From assembly GCF_963665245.1 (NCBI RefSeq), contig NZ_OY762267.1, positions 4,312,001 to 4,376,000 of the forward strand: a stretch of DNA of 64,000 bases, read 5' to 3'. The first letter of the stretch is position 1; the number at the start of each line of letters is the position of its first letter. Origin of the DNA: an uncultured Paludibaculum sp. Lineage in GTDB: Bacteria; Acidobacteriota; Terriglobia; Bryobacterales; Bryobacteraceae. Position numbers and translations under genes: made by a program. The notes under the pieces are model-generated. The model was not told the origin of the DNA, searched no databases, and saw only the letters and a program-made list of their open reading frames with translations. Below, piece after piece: positions 42,348 to 51,503 of this stretch.

Positions 42348-43740
42348 GATCCTGGTCGTCGACGATGAGGCGAACATCCGCACGGCGCTGGGAAAGTTGC
42401 TCGCCAGGCTCGGCCACACCGTCCAGACTGCCGCCGCCGTGCCTGAAGCGTTGGAGATCCTTCGTCATGCGCGCTTCCAGATCGTCATCAGCGACTTGAG
42501 AATGCCGGGTCAGGATGGATTGCAGCTACTGCGGCAAATCAGGAATATTGATCCCCTGGTCGACGTCATCATGATGACTGCGTACGGCACAATTGAGTCG
42601 GCGGTCGAGGCCATGAAGGATGGGGCCTACGACTACATCGAGAAGCCGATCAATCAGGAACGCCTTCCAATCCTGCTCTCACGTGTCCTTGAGAAACAGT
42701 CGCTCGCGGAAGACAACCTCCGCTTGCGGCAAGTGATCTCGGCGCGAGAAGAGTATGGAAATCTGGTCGGAAAATCGGACAAGATCGCCAAGCTCTACGA
42801 AATGATCGAAATGCTGGCGCCCACGCCGGCAACGGTCCTGATTCAGGGCGAGAGCGGTGTGGGGAAGGAACTGATTGCCCGTGCCATACACCAACGGAGT
42901 GCCCGCGCATCCGGACCGCTGATCTCGCTCAACTGCGGTGCCATACCGGAAAGCCTGCTGGAAAGCGAGTTGTTCGGCTTCGAGAAAGGGGCGTTTACTG
43001 GAGCCGACAGTGCCCGGCAAGGGAAGATCGAGATGGCAGACCGGGGCACTCTGTTTCTGGACGAAGTCGGCGAGATGAACCCCAAGACGCAAATTGAGCT
43101 CCTTCGCGTTCTCGAATCCCGGGAACTGAGGCGGCTCGGCGGAGCGAAACTCGTAAAGGTGGATATTCGCGTCGTGGCCGCGACCAACAAGATCTTGTAC
43201 GAGGAGGTTTCCGCGGGCAGGTTTCGAGAAGACTTGTTCTACCGCCTCAATGTCGTACCTGTAACGGTTCCCCCACTCCGCGAGCGGCTGGACGACCTCC
43301 CATTGCTGGCCGATCGATTTCTTCAGGAGTTCGGCGCGGCCTACTCTCGGCCAACCAAGCGGTTGACCCGTGACGCAGTGGAAACTCTGCTGCGCCACTC
43401 CTGGCCGGGTAACGTCCGCGAGCTGAAGAATCTGATGGAGCGGCTCACCGTGCTCACGAACGATACACTCGTCCGGACCGAGGATCTGCCGGACGAGTAC
43501 CGCCCGGCCCAGCCCACTCTGCGAACGATCCTGGTCCCCCTCGGCGAGCCATTGGAGAAAGTGGAAGAACTCCTGATCCGCCGCACTCTGGCGGAGATTA
43601 CGACTCACCGGGAAAGGGCGGCCGCGATCCTTGGGATCAGTCCGCGTGCACTGCATTACAAGCTGCGCCGGATGGGCATCGAGAGCGAGGGCGTGGTCGA
43701 ACACCCGCCGGACCCCGGGGATACTTCGAAGAATGGATGA
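42328..43740 (+). CDS. NtrC-family sigma-54 response regulator
   Basis: 470 residues from the ATG at 42328 (second ATG at 42337). Receiver domain: VVDDE near residue 11, phospho-acceptor Asp56 in ISDLRMPG, Lys in IEKPIN. AAA+ domain: Walker A GESGVGKE (174-181), GAFTGA (221-226), Walker B GTLFLDEVGEM, sensor VAATNK. A Fis-type helix-turn-helix ends it (RERAAAILGISPRALHYKLRRMGI). It overlaps its kinase gene and lies directly upstream of the complex genes. Three CTGCAA-N3-TTGCAG palindromes with four sigma-54 promoters surround it, so it is the obvious candidate regulator of them and of its own operon. Confidence 0.94.
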   Translation: MSIMIGRILVVDDEANIRTALGKLLARLGHTVQTAAAVPEALEILRHARFQIVISDLRMPGQDGLQLLRQIRNIDPLVDVIMMTAYGTIESAVEAMKDGAYDYIEKPINQERLPILLSRVLEKQSLAEDNLRLRQVISAREEYGNLVGKSDKIAKLYEMIEMLAPTPATVLIQGESGVGKELIARAIHQRSARASGPLISLNCGAIPESLLESELFGFEKGAFTGADSARQGKIEMADRGTLFLDEVGEMNPKTQIELLRVLESRELRRLGGAKLVKVDIRVVAATNKILYEEVSAGRFREDLFYRLNVVPVTVPPLRERLDDLPLLADRFLQEFGAAYSRPTKRLTRDAVETLLRHSWPGNVRELKNLMERLTVLTNDTLVRTEDLPDEYRPAQPTLRTILVPLGEPLEKVEELLIRRTLAEITTHRERAAAILGISPRALHYKLRRMGIESEGVVEHPPDPGDTSKNG

Positions 43741-43794
43741 TGGCTAACGGTCCGCAGGCAAAGGCGACCGCCTGGACGGATTCGACTCAGGTGA

Positions 43795-43809
43795 CTGCAA
43801 TATTTGCAG
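43795..43809. promoter_or_regulatory. CTGCAA-N3-TTGCAG palindrome (copy 2)
   Basis: CTGCAATATTTGCAG, a perfect inverted repeat with a 3-nt centre, 115 nt from the -12 GC of the promoter at 43903. This is a typical enhancer position for an NtrC-type activator. Confidence 0.78.
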
Positions 43810-43902
43810 GAGGACGACTCCGGAAACGCCCACCGGCCGTCGTGCGGGCAGGTTTCCAGCCGAAAGCCACCATTTCGACCTCACGTAGCACCAGCGCTGT
43901 AC

Positions 43903-43919
43903 TTGGCCGCTCAGTTGCA
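43903..43919 (+). promoter_or_regulatory. Sigma-54 promoter for the first hyfB-like gene
   Basis: TTGGCCGCTCAGTTGCA: -24 GG (43905-43906) and -12 GC (43917-43918), 10 nt between. Predicted start near 43930, about 50 nt before the ATG at 43978. Confidence 0.78.
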
Positions 43920-43977
43920 GGAATCATCCTGGAGAAGGTGCGCCTCCGTGCTTCCGCCGGTCGGGCGCCTACCATAG

Positions 43978-46014
43978 ATGAACTCTTTTCCGACAGGTGA
44001 GATCTTCGCCGCCGGTCTCGCCGCATATGCTCTCGGGGCGGTCTCAGGACTATTCCTGAGGAACACTTCCGCCACCGCGCGCCGCGCCGGCTGCGGTTTC
44101 GCTCTGCTGGGTGGCATCCTCCAGGGCGCCGCCGGTCTCGCTGCGTTGCTCGGCGCCTCCGTCTCCTGGTCCGTCCCGTCCGGCGTCCCGCTCTTCGCAT
44201 TCGGCTTCTCTTTGGATGCCACCTCCGCGCTCTTTACTTGTGCCCTCTCCCTGCTCTCGGCATCCGTCTCGATCTACTCCCTTGGATACCTGGCACCCAT
44301 GGACGCGCGACACAACCTGGGGCTCCTGTCCTTCTTCTACAACGCTCTCCTTCTCAGTCTGGCTGTCATCTTCACCGCCTCGAACGCCTTCCTGTTTCTG
44401 ATCGCCTGGGAACTGATGGCTCTCGCTAGCTATGCGCTGGTGACGTTTGAGCACACCTCATTGGAGAGCAGAAGCGCCGGTTTGCTGTACCTGATCATGT
44501 CGCACGTCGACGCCGGCTGTCTGCTGCTTGGGTTCTCCCTACTCGCCAGCAACGCCAGGAGTCTGGACTTCTCCGCACTCCGCGAAGCGGCCTCCCGGCT
44601 GCCGCCCCAACACCAGACAGCCGCCTTCCTCCTGTTCTTCCTCGGCTTCGGTATCAAAGCAGGCGTCATCCCCCTCCATGTCTGGCTTCCGGCGGCCCAC
44701 CCCGTTGCGCCGACAAATGCATCCGCCTTGCTCTCCGGAATCGTCATCAAGACCGGCATCTACGGGATGGTCCGGGTCTTCCTTGAATTCCTGGGGGTTG
44801 TTCCGAACTGGATGGGCATCGTTGTGATTGTCGTGGCTGTGACTTCAGCGATCCTCGGCGTTCTCTACGCCCTCATGGAGCACGACCTGAAGCGTCTGCT
44901 GGCCTACCACAGCATCGAGAACATCGGCATCATCCTACTTGGCCTAGGGGCCGCAATGATGTTCCGCACGGCGGGACATCCACGGCTAGCGGCCGTGGCC
45001 GTGATCGCCAGCCTCTTCCACACCGTCAATCACGCCGTCTTCAAGTGCCTTCTCTTTCTTGGCGCGGGTTCGGTCCTTCATTCGACTCACACCCGGAATA
45101 TGGAAGAGCTTGGAGGTCTGAACCGCCGGATGCCGTGGACCTCGGCGTGCTTCCTCGTCGGAGCAATCGCCATTTCGGGGCTTCCTCCGCTGAATGGTTT
45201 CGTCAGTGAGTGGCTCACCTACCAGAGTCTGCTCGCCGGCTATGGTGCGGCCAAGGGTATTGTCGGTCTGATGTTCCCGATCGCGGGCTCACTCCTCGCG
45301 CTCACAGGCGCTCTTGCGGCCGCGTGTTTTGTTAAGGCCTTCGGGATCACCTTCCTTGCGCTACCTCGCAGTCCCGAGGCTGAGCACGCCCAAGAGTCGT
45401 CGGGCACAATGATTGCCGGAATGGCAATTCTGGCGGTCGCCTGCTTTGGCTTGGGCATTGGAGCGTCGTGGCTATTGCCCATGTTTGACGGAATCACCAC
45501 TCAACTCGCAGGCGCAGCCGTCGGTCGCGACCTCTCCCTGGCAAATGGCTTTGTGATCTCATCCGGAGCGCCCCATGGCGGCAGTGTTTCGACCGCTGCT
45601 ATCGCGGCCATGCTGATCGCAGTGGGGGCGATCCCAGCATGGCTCTTTGCCCGGCGCACCACACTTCGGCGGACCGGCCCTACGTGGGATTGCGGACTGC
45701 CTGGGCTTGGTCCGGAGAATGAGTTTACGGCAACCGCCTTCTCGAAACCGCTGCGCATGGTGTTTGCCGCGCTCTACCAGCCCCGGCGGGAGATCCAGGC
45801 TGTTTTTGACATCTCACCCTATTTCCCCAAGGCCATCCATTTTGAGAGCGAGATTGAGCCGACGTTCGAAAACAGGATCTACAAGCCGATTCAGTCGATA
45901 GTCTATTGGGTTTCGTCCAGGATGCGGGCCATCCAGGCCGGCAGCATCCATCTCTACTTGGCGTATATCTTTGTGACCTTGATCGTACTGTTGCTTTACA
46001 CCCTGCGCGCTTGA
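43978..46014 (+). CDS. hyfB: HyfB-like proton-channel subunit 1 (NuoL/M/N family)
   Basis: 678 residues, a polytopic antiporter-like subunit of a group-4-hydrogenase-related complex. Key channel residues are kept: Glu in FLIAWELMALASY, Lys in GFGIKAGVIPLHVWLPAAHPVAP, Lys in HTVNHAVFKCLLF, and the LKRLLAYHSIENIG loop. The C-terminal hydrophilic part (TWDCGLPGLGPENEFTATAFSKPLR...QPRREIQA) is characteristic of HyfB, distinguishing it from NuoL or MrpA. It has its own palindrome and sigma-54 promoter and is followed by a 300-nt gap and a second, closely related copy. No clear Shine-Dalgarno precedes the ATG. Confidence 0.9.
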   Translation: MNSFPTGEIFAAGLAAYALGAVSGLFLRNTSATARRAGCGFALLGGILQGAAGLAALLGASVSWSVPSGVPLFAFGFSLDATSALFTCALSLLSASVSIYSLGYLAPMDARHNLGLLSFFYNALLLSLAVIFTASNAFLFLIAWELMALASYALVTFEHTSLESRSAGLLYLIMSHVDAGCLLLGFSLLASNARSLDFSALREAASRLPPQHQTAAFLLFFLGFGIKAGVIPLHVWLPAAHPVAPTNASALLSGIVIKTGIYGMVRVFLEFLGVVPNWMGIVVIVVAVTSAILGVLYALMEHDLKRLLAYHSIENIGIILLGLGAAMMFRTAGHPRLAAVAVIASLFHTVNHAVFKCLLFLGAGSVLHSTHTRNMEELGGLNRRMPWTSACFLVGAIAISGLPPLNGFVSEWLTYQSLLAGYGAAKGIVGLMFPIAGSLLALTGALAAACFVKAFGITFLALPRSPEAEHAQESSGTMIAGMAILAVACFGLGIGASWLLPMFDGITTQLAGAAVGRDLSLANGFVISSGAPHGGSVSTAAIAAMLIAVGAIPAWLFARRTTLRRTGPTWDCGLPGLGPENEFTATAFSKPLRMVFAALYQPRREIQAVFDISPYFPKAIHFESEIEPTFENRIYKPIQSIVYWVSSRMRAIQAGSIHLYLAYIFVTLIVLLLYTLRA

Positions 46015-46039
46015 CCAAGGAGGGTCAGCCCTGCCCCTG

Positions 46040-46054
46040 CTGCAACATTTGCAG
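46040..46054. promoter_or_regulatory. CTGCAA-N3-TTGCAG palindrome (copy 3)
   Basis: CTGCAACATTTGCAG, a perfect inverted repeat, extended by flanking CC/GG. It is 117 nt from the -12 GC of the promoter at 46150, within 2 nt of the spacing for copies 1 (to SulP) and 2. Confidence 0.78.
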
Positions 46055-46149
46055 GGCCGAGCCGGCGCGCTGACGAACGGCCATTGGCCGCCCGTTCGAT
46101 ATCGCCGCTAACCGTCTGCTGTATCACAACTCAACGGCGGCCCCGTCAA

Positions 46150-46166
46150 TTGGCAGGTTGGTTGCA
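46150..46166 (+). promoter_or_regulatory. Sigma-54 promoter for the second hyfB-like gene and downstream operon
   Basis: TTGGCAGGTTGGTTGCA: close to the consensus, with -24 GG (46152-46153) and -12 GC (46164-46165) 10 nt apart. Predicted start near 46177, about 140 nt before the GTG at 46318. It would drive the six-gene run from hyfB2 to the small subunit. Confidence 0.8.
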
Positions 46167-46317
46167 GTGGGATGGATGAGCGTTCTGCCGTCCGGGCCGG
46201 TTGCCAACCCGTGATCGAGGCGCGGGCGAGTCTGGCAGACTCCGAAAGGAAGAACTGTGAGCGACGAAGACGGATTGCCGGCGTCTTCATCTTCGAGAAC
46301 CATCGCGAGGGTGAAGC

Positions 46318-48359
46318 GTGATTGACGGTCTCGTCTCAGAGGTCATGATCGACTCCTGGGCGGCGGTTTGGTTCGCCTATGCGGCCGCTGCCATTGGTTC
46401 GCTTCTCTGCCTTCGCAACGCCAACGGGGCTCGGCTCATCTCTTCGTCGCTTGGGGTTGTGGCGGGCCTTTTGCAGGTCTGGAGCTCCGCCACGGTCTTG
46501 CTGGACGGCAACACGATCAGTTGGTCCACTCCTTCCTACGTCCCACTGCTGGAGATCAGTTTCCGGCTGGATCCGTTGGCCGCTGTGTTCCTCCTGGCTC
46601 TGGGCGTGGTCGGAGTTGCAGTGTCTCTCTATTCGTTCGGATACCTGGCAGGTTCACAGGACAGCCGCCCCGGAGTCATTGGCTTCTTTCTCAATCTGGA
46701 GATGTTGAGCTTGAGCTTGGTCTTCACGGCGTCGAATGCAGTGTTCTTCCTCATCGCCTGGGAAGTGATGGCCCTCGCGGCCTACAGTCTGGTCAGCTTC
46801 GAGCACCGTAAAGAAGAGACCCGCGACGCTGGAATTCTCTTCTTCGTCATGTCCCATGTCGGTACGGGCTGCCTCATTTTCGGGTTCCTCGTCCTCCACT
46901 CCCTAACCGGGAGTTTTCACTTCAGCTCCTTCCATGGGGTTTCTCAGCCGCTTCAGTACGCGACACTCTTCGTCCTCTTCCTCGTCGGCTTTGGTGTCAA
47001 GGCGGGCATCGTTCCGCTGCACATCTGGCTTCCCGCTGCACACCCTGTGGCGCCGAGTAACGTGTCTGCCCTCATGTCCGGCATCGTCGTGAAGACGGGC
47101 ATCTACGGTCTGATGCGGGTCTGTTTCGAGTTCCTTGGAACGCCGCCTCTGTGGGCCGCCATGCTAGTCCTCGCCGTAGGCATCTGCTCCGGCTTGTTGG
47201 GTGTTCTCTATGCCCTGATTGAGACGGACCTTAAGCGGCTCCTCGCGTACTCGACTATCGAGAATGTCGGCATCATTTTCATTGGATTTGGGGCGTCGTT
47301 GATGTTCAACTCCCTCTCCAGGCCGACTCTTGCGGCGTTGGCGCTGGTCGCCGCACTTGCCCACATCGCTAACCATGCCCTCTTCAAGACGCTCCTGTTC
47401 CTCGCCGCCGGGTCAGTGCTTCACGGGACCGGAACCCGCGCCATGGAGCGCATGGGTGGCTTGTTGCGCGTGATGCCCGCCACCGCAGCCCTGTTTCTTG
47501 TCGGATCGATCGCCATTTCCGGCCTCCCGCCGCTTAACGGCTTCGTCAGCGAATGGTTCACCTATCAGGCGCTGCTGGCCGGATACGGCAGCACCACCAG
47601 CCTGATCAGGTTGGTCTTCCCAGTGGCGGGCTCGTTGCTGGCCTTGACTGGAGCACTAGCCGCGGCCACCTTTGTGAAGGCGTTCGGAATCAGCTTCCTG
47701 GCGTTGCCTCGCAGCCCGGAGGCCGAACACGCCCACGAATCGCACTGGACGATGCTGGCGGGCATGGGGGTCCCTGCCGTCGGTTGTCTGGTGCTCGGGC
47801 TCTGCTCCACCTGGCTGCTGCCGGCCCTCGACTCCGTCACCCAGCAACTACTGTCGGTACGGCCTTCGAGCAGCTTGACGGCCTTTGGGGGTTTGGTTCT
47901 TTCGTCGGGCACAGTGCATGGCGGAACTATCTCCATTCCAGTGATTGCCGGCTTCCTGATCTTCCTTTCCGCCGCCGCCGTCCTGTTGACCAGGAAAGGA
48001 TTGCGGAGCTCAGTATGCCGAAGCGGCCCTACTTGGGACTGCGGGTTGCCCGGCCTCACGGCCGAAAATGAGTACACCGCGACCGCGTTCTCGAAGCCGC
48101 TGCGCATGATCTTCGCGGCGCTCTACCAGCCAAAGCGGGAAATACAGGCGGAGTTCGACATCTCGCCCTACTACCCGAAGTCCATCGTCTTCGAGTCCGA
48201 AGTCGAGCAGACGTTTGAGAGCCGGCTCTACGTGCCGTTCAAAGACAAGATCCTGGAACGCGCTGGCCGCCTCCGTGCCATTCAGGCCGGCAGCATCCAC
48301 GCTTACCTCGCCTATATCTTCATCACTCTGGTCATCCTCCTTCTGTTCGCGGTGCGCTC

Positions 48360-48363
<4 letters not shown>
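46318..48363 (+). CDS. hyfB: HyfB-like proton-channel subunit 2 (NuoL/M/N family)
   Basis: 681 residues from a GTG preceded by GAGGGTGA. It is a tandem paralogue of the 43978 gene, colinear throughout: FLIAWEVMALAAY, GFGVKAGIVPLHIWLPAAHPVAPSN, LKRLLAYSTIENVG, and the same HyfB C-terminal hydrophilic segment (TWDCGLPGLTAENEYTATAFSKPLR). The channel Glu and Lys residues are present in both copies. E. coli Hyf has HyfB, HyfD and HyfF as pump modules; here a second HyfB appears to take the place of HyfD. The stop codon overlaps the start of the hyfC-like gene by 4 nt. Confidence 0.9.
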
Positions 48364-49301
<938 letters not shown>

Positions 49302-49309
49302 GCGACCCT

Positions 49310-49996
49310 ATGTACTTCTATCAGGACCCTCAATTCGGCGAACGGATGATCACACTGATGGCCGCGCTCGTCCTCGTGTTGCAGATCGCAATGGTCGCAC
49401 AGCGCTACCTGGTGACCAATATTCGTGTATTCGCCGCCCAGTCGCTGCTTTTGGCCGGGATTGCCAACACGATCGCCTACTACAACAACGCCCCGCACAT
49501 CTACTTCGCGGCAGCCCTGACCTTGATCGTCAAAGTCATTTTTCTGCCGGTCTTTATGGAGCGCCTTGTGGCGAGAATCGGGATACGTCAGGAGATCGAG
49601 CCTTTGATCAACATTCCGTTGTCCGTGCTGATCTCCGGCGCTCTGACGATTGTTGGCTACGTGGTGGCCGAATCGTTCTACCACCCCGAGGCAGGCACCA
49701 CCGCTGCCACCCTGGGCCACAACACACTCGCGGTCGCAATCTCGCTCTTCCTCATCGGCTTCTTCACGATGATCAACCGGCGAAAGGCAGTGACGCAGGT
49801 ACTTGCTTTGCTGTCGCTTGAGAACGGCCTCTTCCTGGCCGCCATCTCGCTTACGTACGGCATGCCGCTCATCGTTGAAGTGGGTGTCTTCTTTGACTTG
49901 CTTGTGGCCACTATGGTGCTCGGCATTCTGGTCTACAGAATCCGCGAGACGTTCGATTCGATGGATGTGAGCAAGATGCGGAGGCTCCGGGGCTGA
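49310..49996 (+). CDS. hyfE: HyfE-like membrane subunit
   Basis: 228 residues with about six membrane segments, matching HyfE (a NuoK-related subunit with extra helices). Marks include the paired short polar segment FAAQSLLLAGIANTIAYYNNAPHIYFAAALTLIVKVIFLPVFMERL and the Glu in LLSLENGLFLAAISLTYGMPLIVEVGVFFDLLVA, which correspond to the proton-path Glu residues of NuoK. It begins 8 nt after hyfC and ends 2 nt before hyfF. Confidence 0.9.
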   Translation: MYFYQDPQFGERMITLMAALVLVLQIAMVAQRYLVTNIRVFAAQSLLLAGIANTIAYYNNAPHIYFAAALTLIVKVIFLPVFMERLVARIGIRQEIEPLINIPLSVLISGALTIVGYVVAESFYHPEAGTTAATLGHNTLAVAISLFLIGFFTMINRRKAVTQVLALLSLENGLFLAAISLTYGMPLIVEVGVFFDLLVATMVLGILVYRIRETFDSMDVSKMRRLRG

Positions 49997-49998
49997 AT

Positions 49999-51495
49999 AT
50001 GGTGCTCCTCCTTCTGCTCCTGGTCCCTTGCATCGCGGCGATCGGCGCGTTCGCGGCACGCCGCCGTGACGTCATGGAGGGCATCAACCTCTGCGCGGCC
50101 GCGCTGACCTTTGTGCTGGCCGTCGTCTTGGCCGGATCAATCCTCAAGTTCGGCGTAGTCTCCGCCTTCGGTGAGATGTTGTATGCCGACGCTCTCAGCG
50201 CCTTGGTGGTCCTGTTGGTCGCGTTTGTCTACGTGGCTTGTGCCATATATGCCGTAGGCTACTTCCGCGACGACGAGAAGAGCGAGGTGTTCGAGGAAGA
50301 TGTACCTGGAACCGTAATGCTCGGCAAGCTTCGGAAGTACTACGCCCTGACACCGTTGTTCGTTGCCTCCATGCTTCTTGTCGCCATTTCCAACAACCTT
50401 GGCATTATGTGGGTGGCCATTGAAGCGACAACGTTGGCTTCCGTATTCCTAGTCACCTTCTACGGGCGCGCCAACTCTCTGGAGGCGGCGTGGAAGTACG
50501 CGATCATCGGGGGCGTCGGCTTGTCGATGGCGCTGTTCGGTACCATCCTGACCTACTACTCCGCGCACGAGGTCTTGGGAACCGAGACCCTGGCCGGGCT
50601 GAATTGGTCTGTGCTGGTGACGAAAGCCTCGCAGTTTGATCACACCACCATGCGGATCGCGTTCATCCTGATTCTGCTGGGCTATGGAACCAAGGCCGGA
50701 CTGGCGCCAATGCACACCTGGAAGCCGGACGTGTACAGCGAGGCTCCCGTGCCGGTCGCCGCAATGCTCGCCGCCGGAATGCTGAACTGTGCCCTCTACG
50801 GACTCCTCCGGTTTCTGATTCTGACGTCGCGCTGCGTGGGGCCCGATTTTGCGTCGAACTTACTCATCTTCTTCGGCCTGCTTTCGATGGGTATCGCAGT
50901 GCCGTTCGTGCTCGTCCAGCGCAGCTTCCGCCGGATCCTGGCCTATTCGAGCATCGACCATGGCGGCATCATGGTCCTGGGGCTGGGCTTTGGCGGACCT
51001 CTTGGCGCGCTGGGCATGTTGCTCCACATGACCTTCCACTCCATCACCAAACCGCTGCTCTTCTTTTGTGCCGGCAACATCCAGCAGCACTTGCACACCG
51101 ATCAATTTCGGAAGGCAAAGGGCGGACTGATCCACGCGATGCCAATCAGTTCGGCCCTGTTCCTCATGACCACCCTCGCCGTGACTGGATCACCACCATT
51201 CAGCATGTTCCAAAGCGAGTTCACTATTCTGCGCGCGGCCTTCGATGGCGGTCACTTCCTCCCTGCGGTGCTATTCGTCGCCTTCCTGGTTGCCATCTTT
51301 GCCGGCTTCCTGGTGCACATTGCCGGATTGGTTCTCGGGCCCGACCCTGAGGTCCCCAAAGCCCGGACTTGCCTGTGGAAAAAGTACTCGCTCCTCGGGT
51401 TGGCCTCCATCATCCTCGTGATGGGATTCTGGCTTCCGGCGCCTCTCTACGCACTCATCCAAAGCGCCGCGCGCATCGTCACGGAGGTTCGCTAG
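49999..51495 (+). CDS. hyfF: HyfF-like proton-channel subunit (NuoL/M/N family)
   Basis: 498 residues, the third antiporter-like module. Channel residues are kept: Glu in MWVAIEATTLASVFLV, Lys in GYGTKAGLAPMHTWKPDVYSEAP, Lys in FHSITKPLLFFCAGNI, and the SFRRILAYSSIDHGG loop. The WKPDVYSEAP sequence is typical of HyfF/HycC-related subunits of this group. It lies 2 nt after hyfE and 8 nt before the large-subunit gene. Confidence 0.92.
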   Translation: MVLLLLLLVPCIAAIGAFAARRRDVMEGINLCAAALTFVLAVVLAGSILKFGVVSAFGEMLYADALSALVVLLVAFVYVACAIYAVGYFRDDEKSEVFEEDVPGTVMLGKLRKYYALTPLFVASMLLVAISNNLGIMWVAIEATTLASVFLVTFYGRANSLEAAWKYAIIGGVGLSMALFGTILTYYSAHEVLGTETLAGLNWSVLVTKASQFDHTTMRIAFILILLGYGTKAGLAPMHTWKPDVYSEAPVPVAAMLAAGMLNCALYGLLRFLILTSRCVGPDFASNLLIFFGLLSMGIAVPFVLVQRSFRRILAYSSIDHGGIMVLGLGFGGPLGALGMLLHMTFHSITKPLLFFCAGNIQQHLHTDQFRKAKGGLIHAMPISSALFLMTTLAVTGSPPFSMFQSEFTILRAAFDGGHFLPAVLFVAFLVAIFAGFLVHIAGLVLGPDPEVPKARTCLWKKYSLLGLASIILVMGFWLPAPLYALIQSAARIVTEVR

Positions 51496-51503
51496 ACGCT
51501 GCC

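Noticed and set aside
42679..43704. 341-codon minus-strand frame
   Set aside because: Antisense to the NtrC-type regulator, whose domains are complete; no family likeness on the other strand.
43795..43809. The CTGCAA/TTGCAG palindrome as a terminator of the regulator gene
   Set aside because: A 6-bp AT-containing stem without a T-run is weak, and the same sequence recurs at a fixed distance from sigma-54 promoters, which fits a protein-binding site better.
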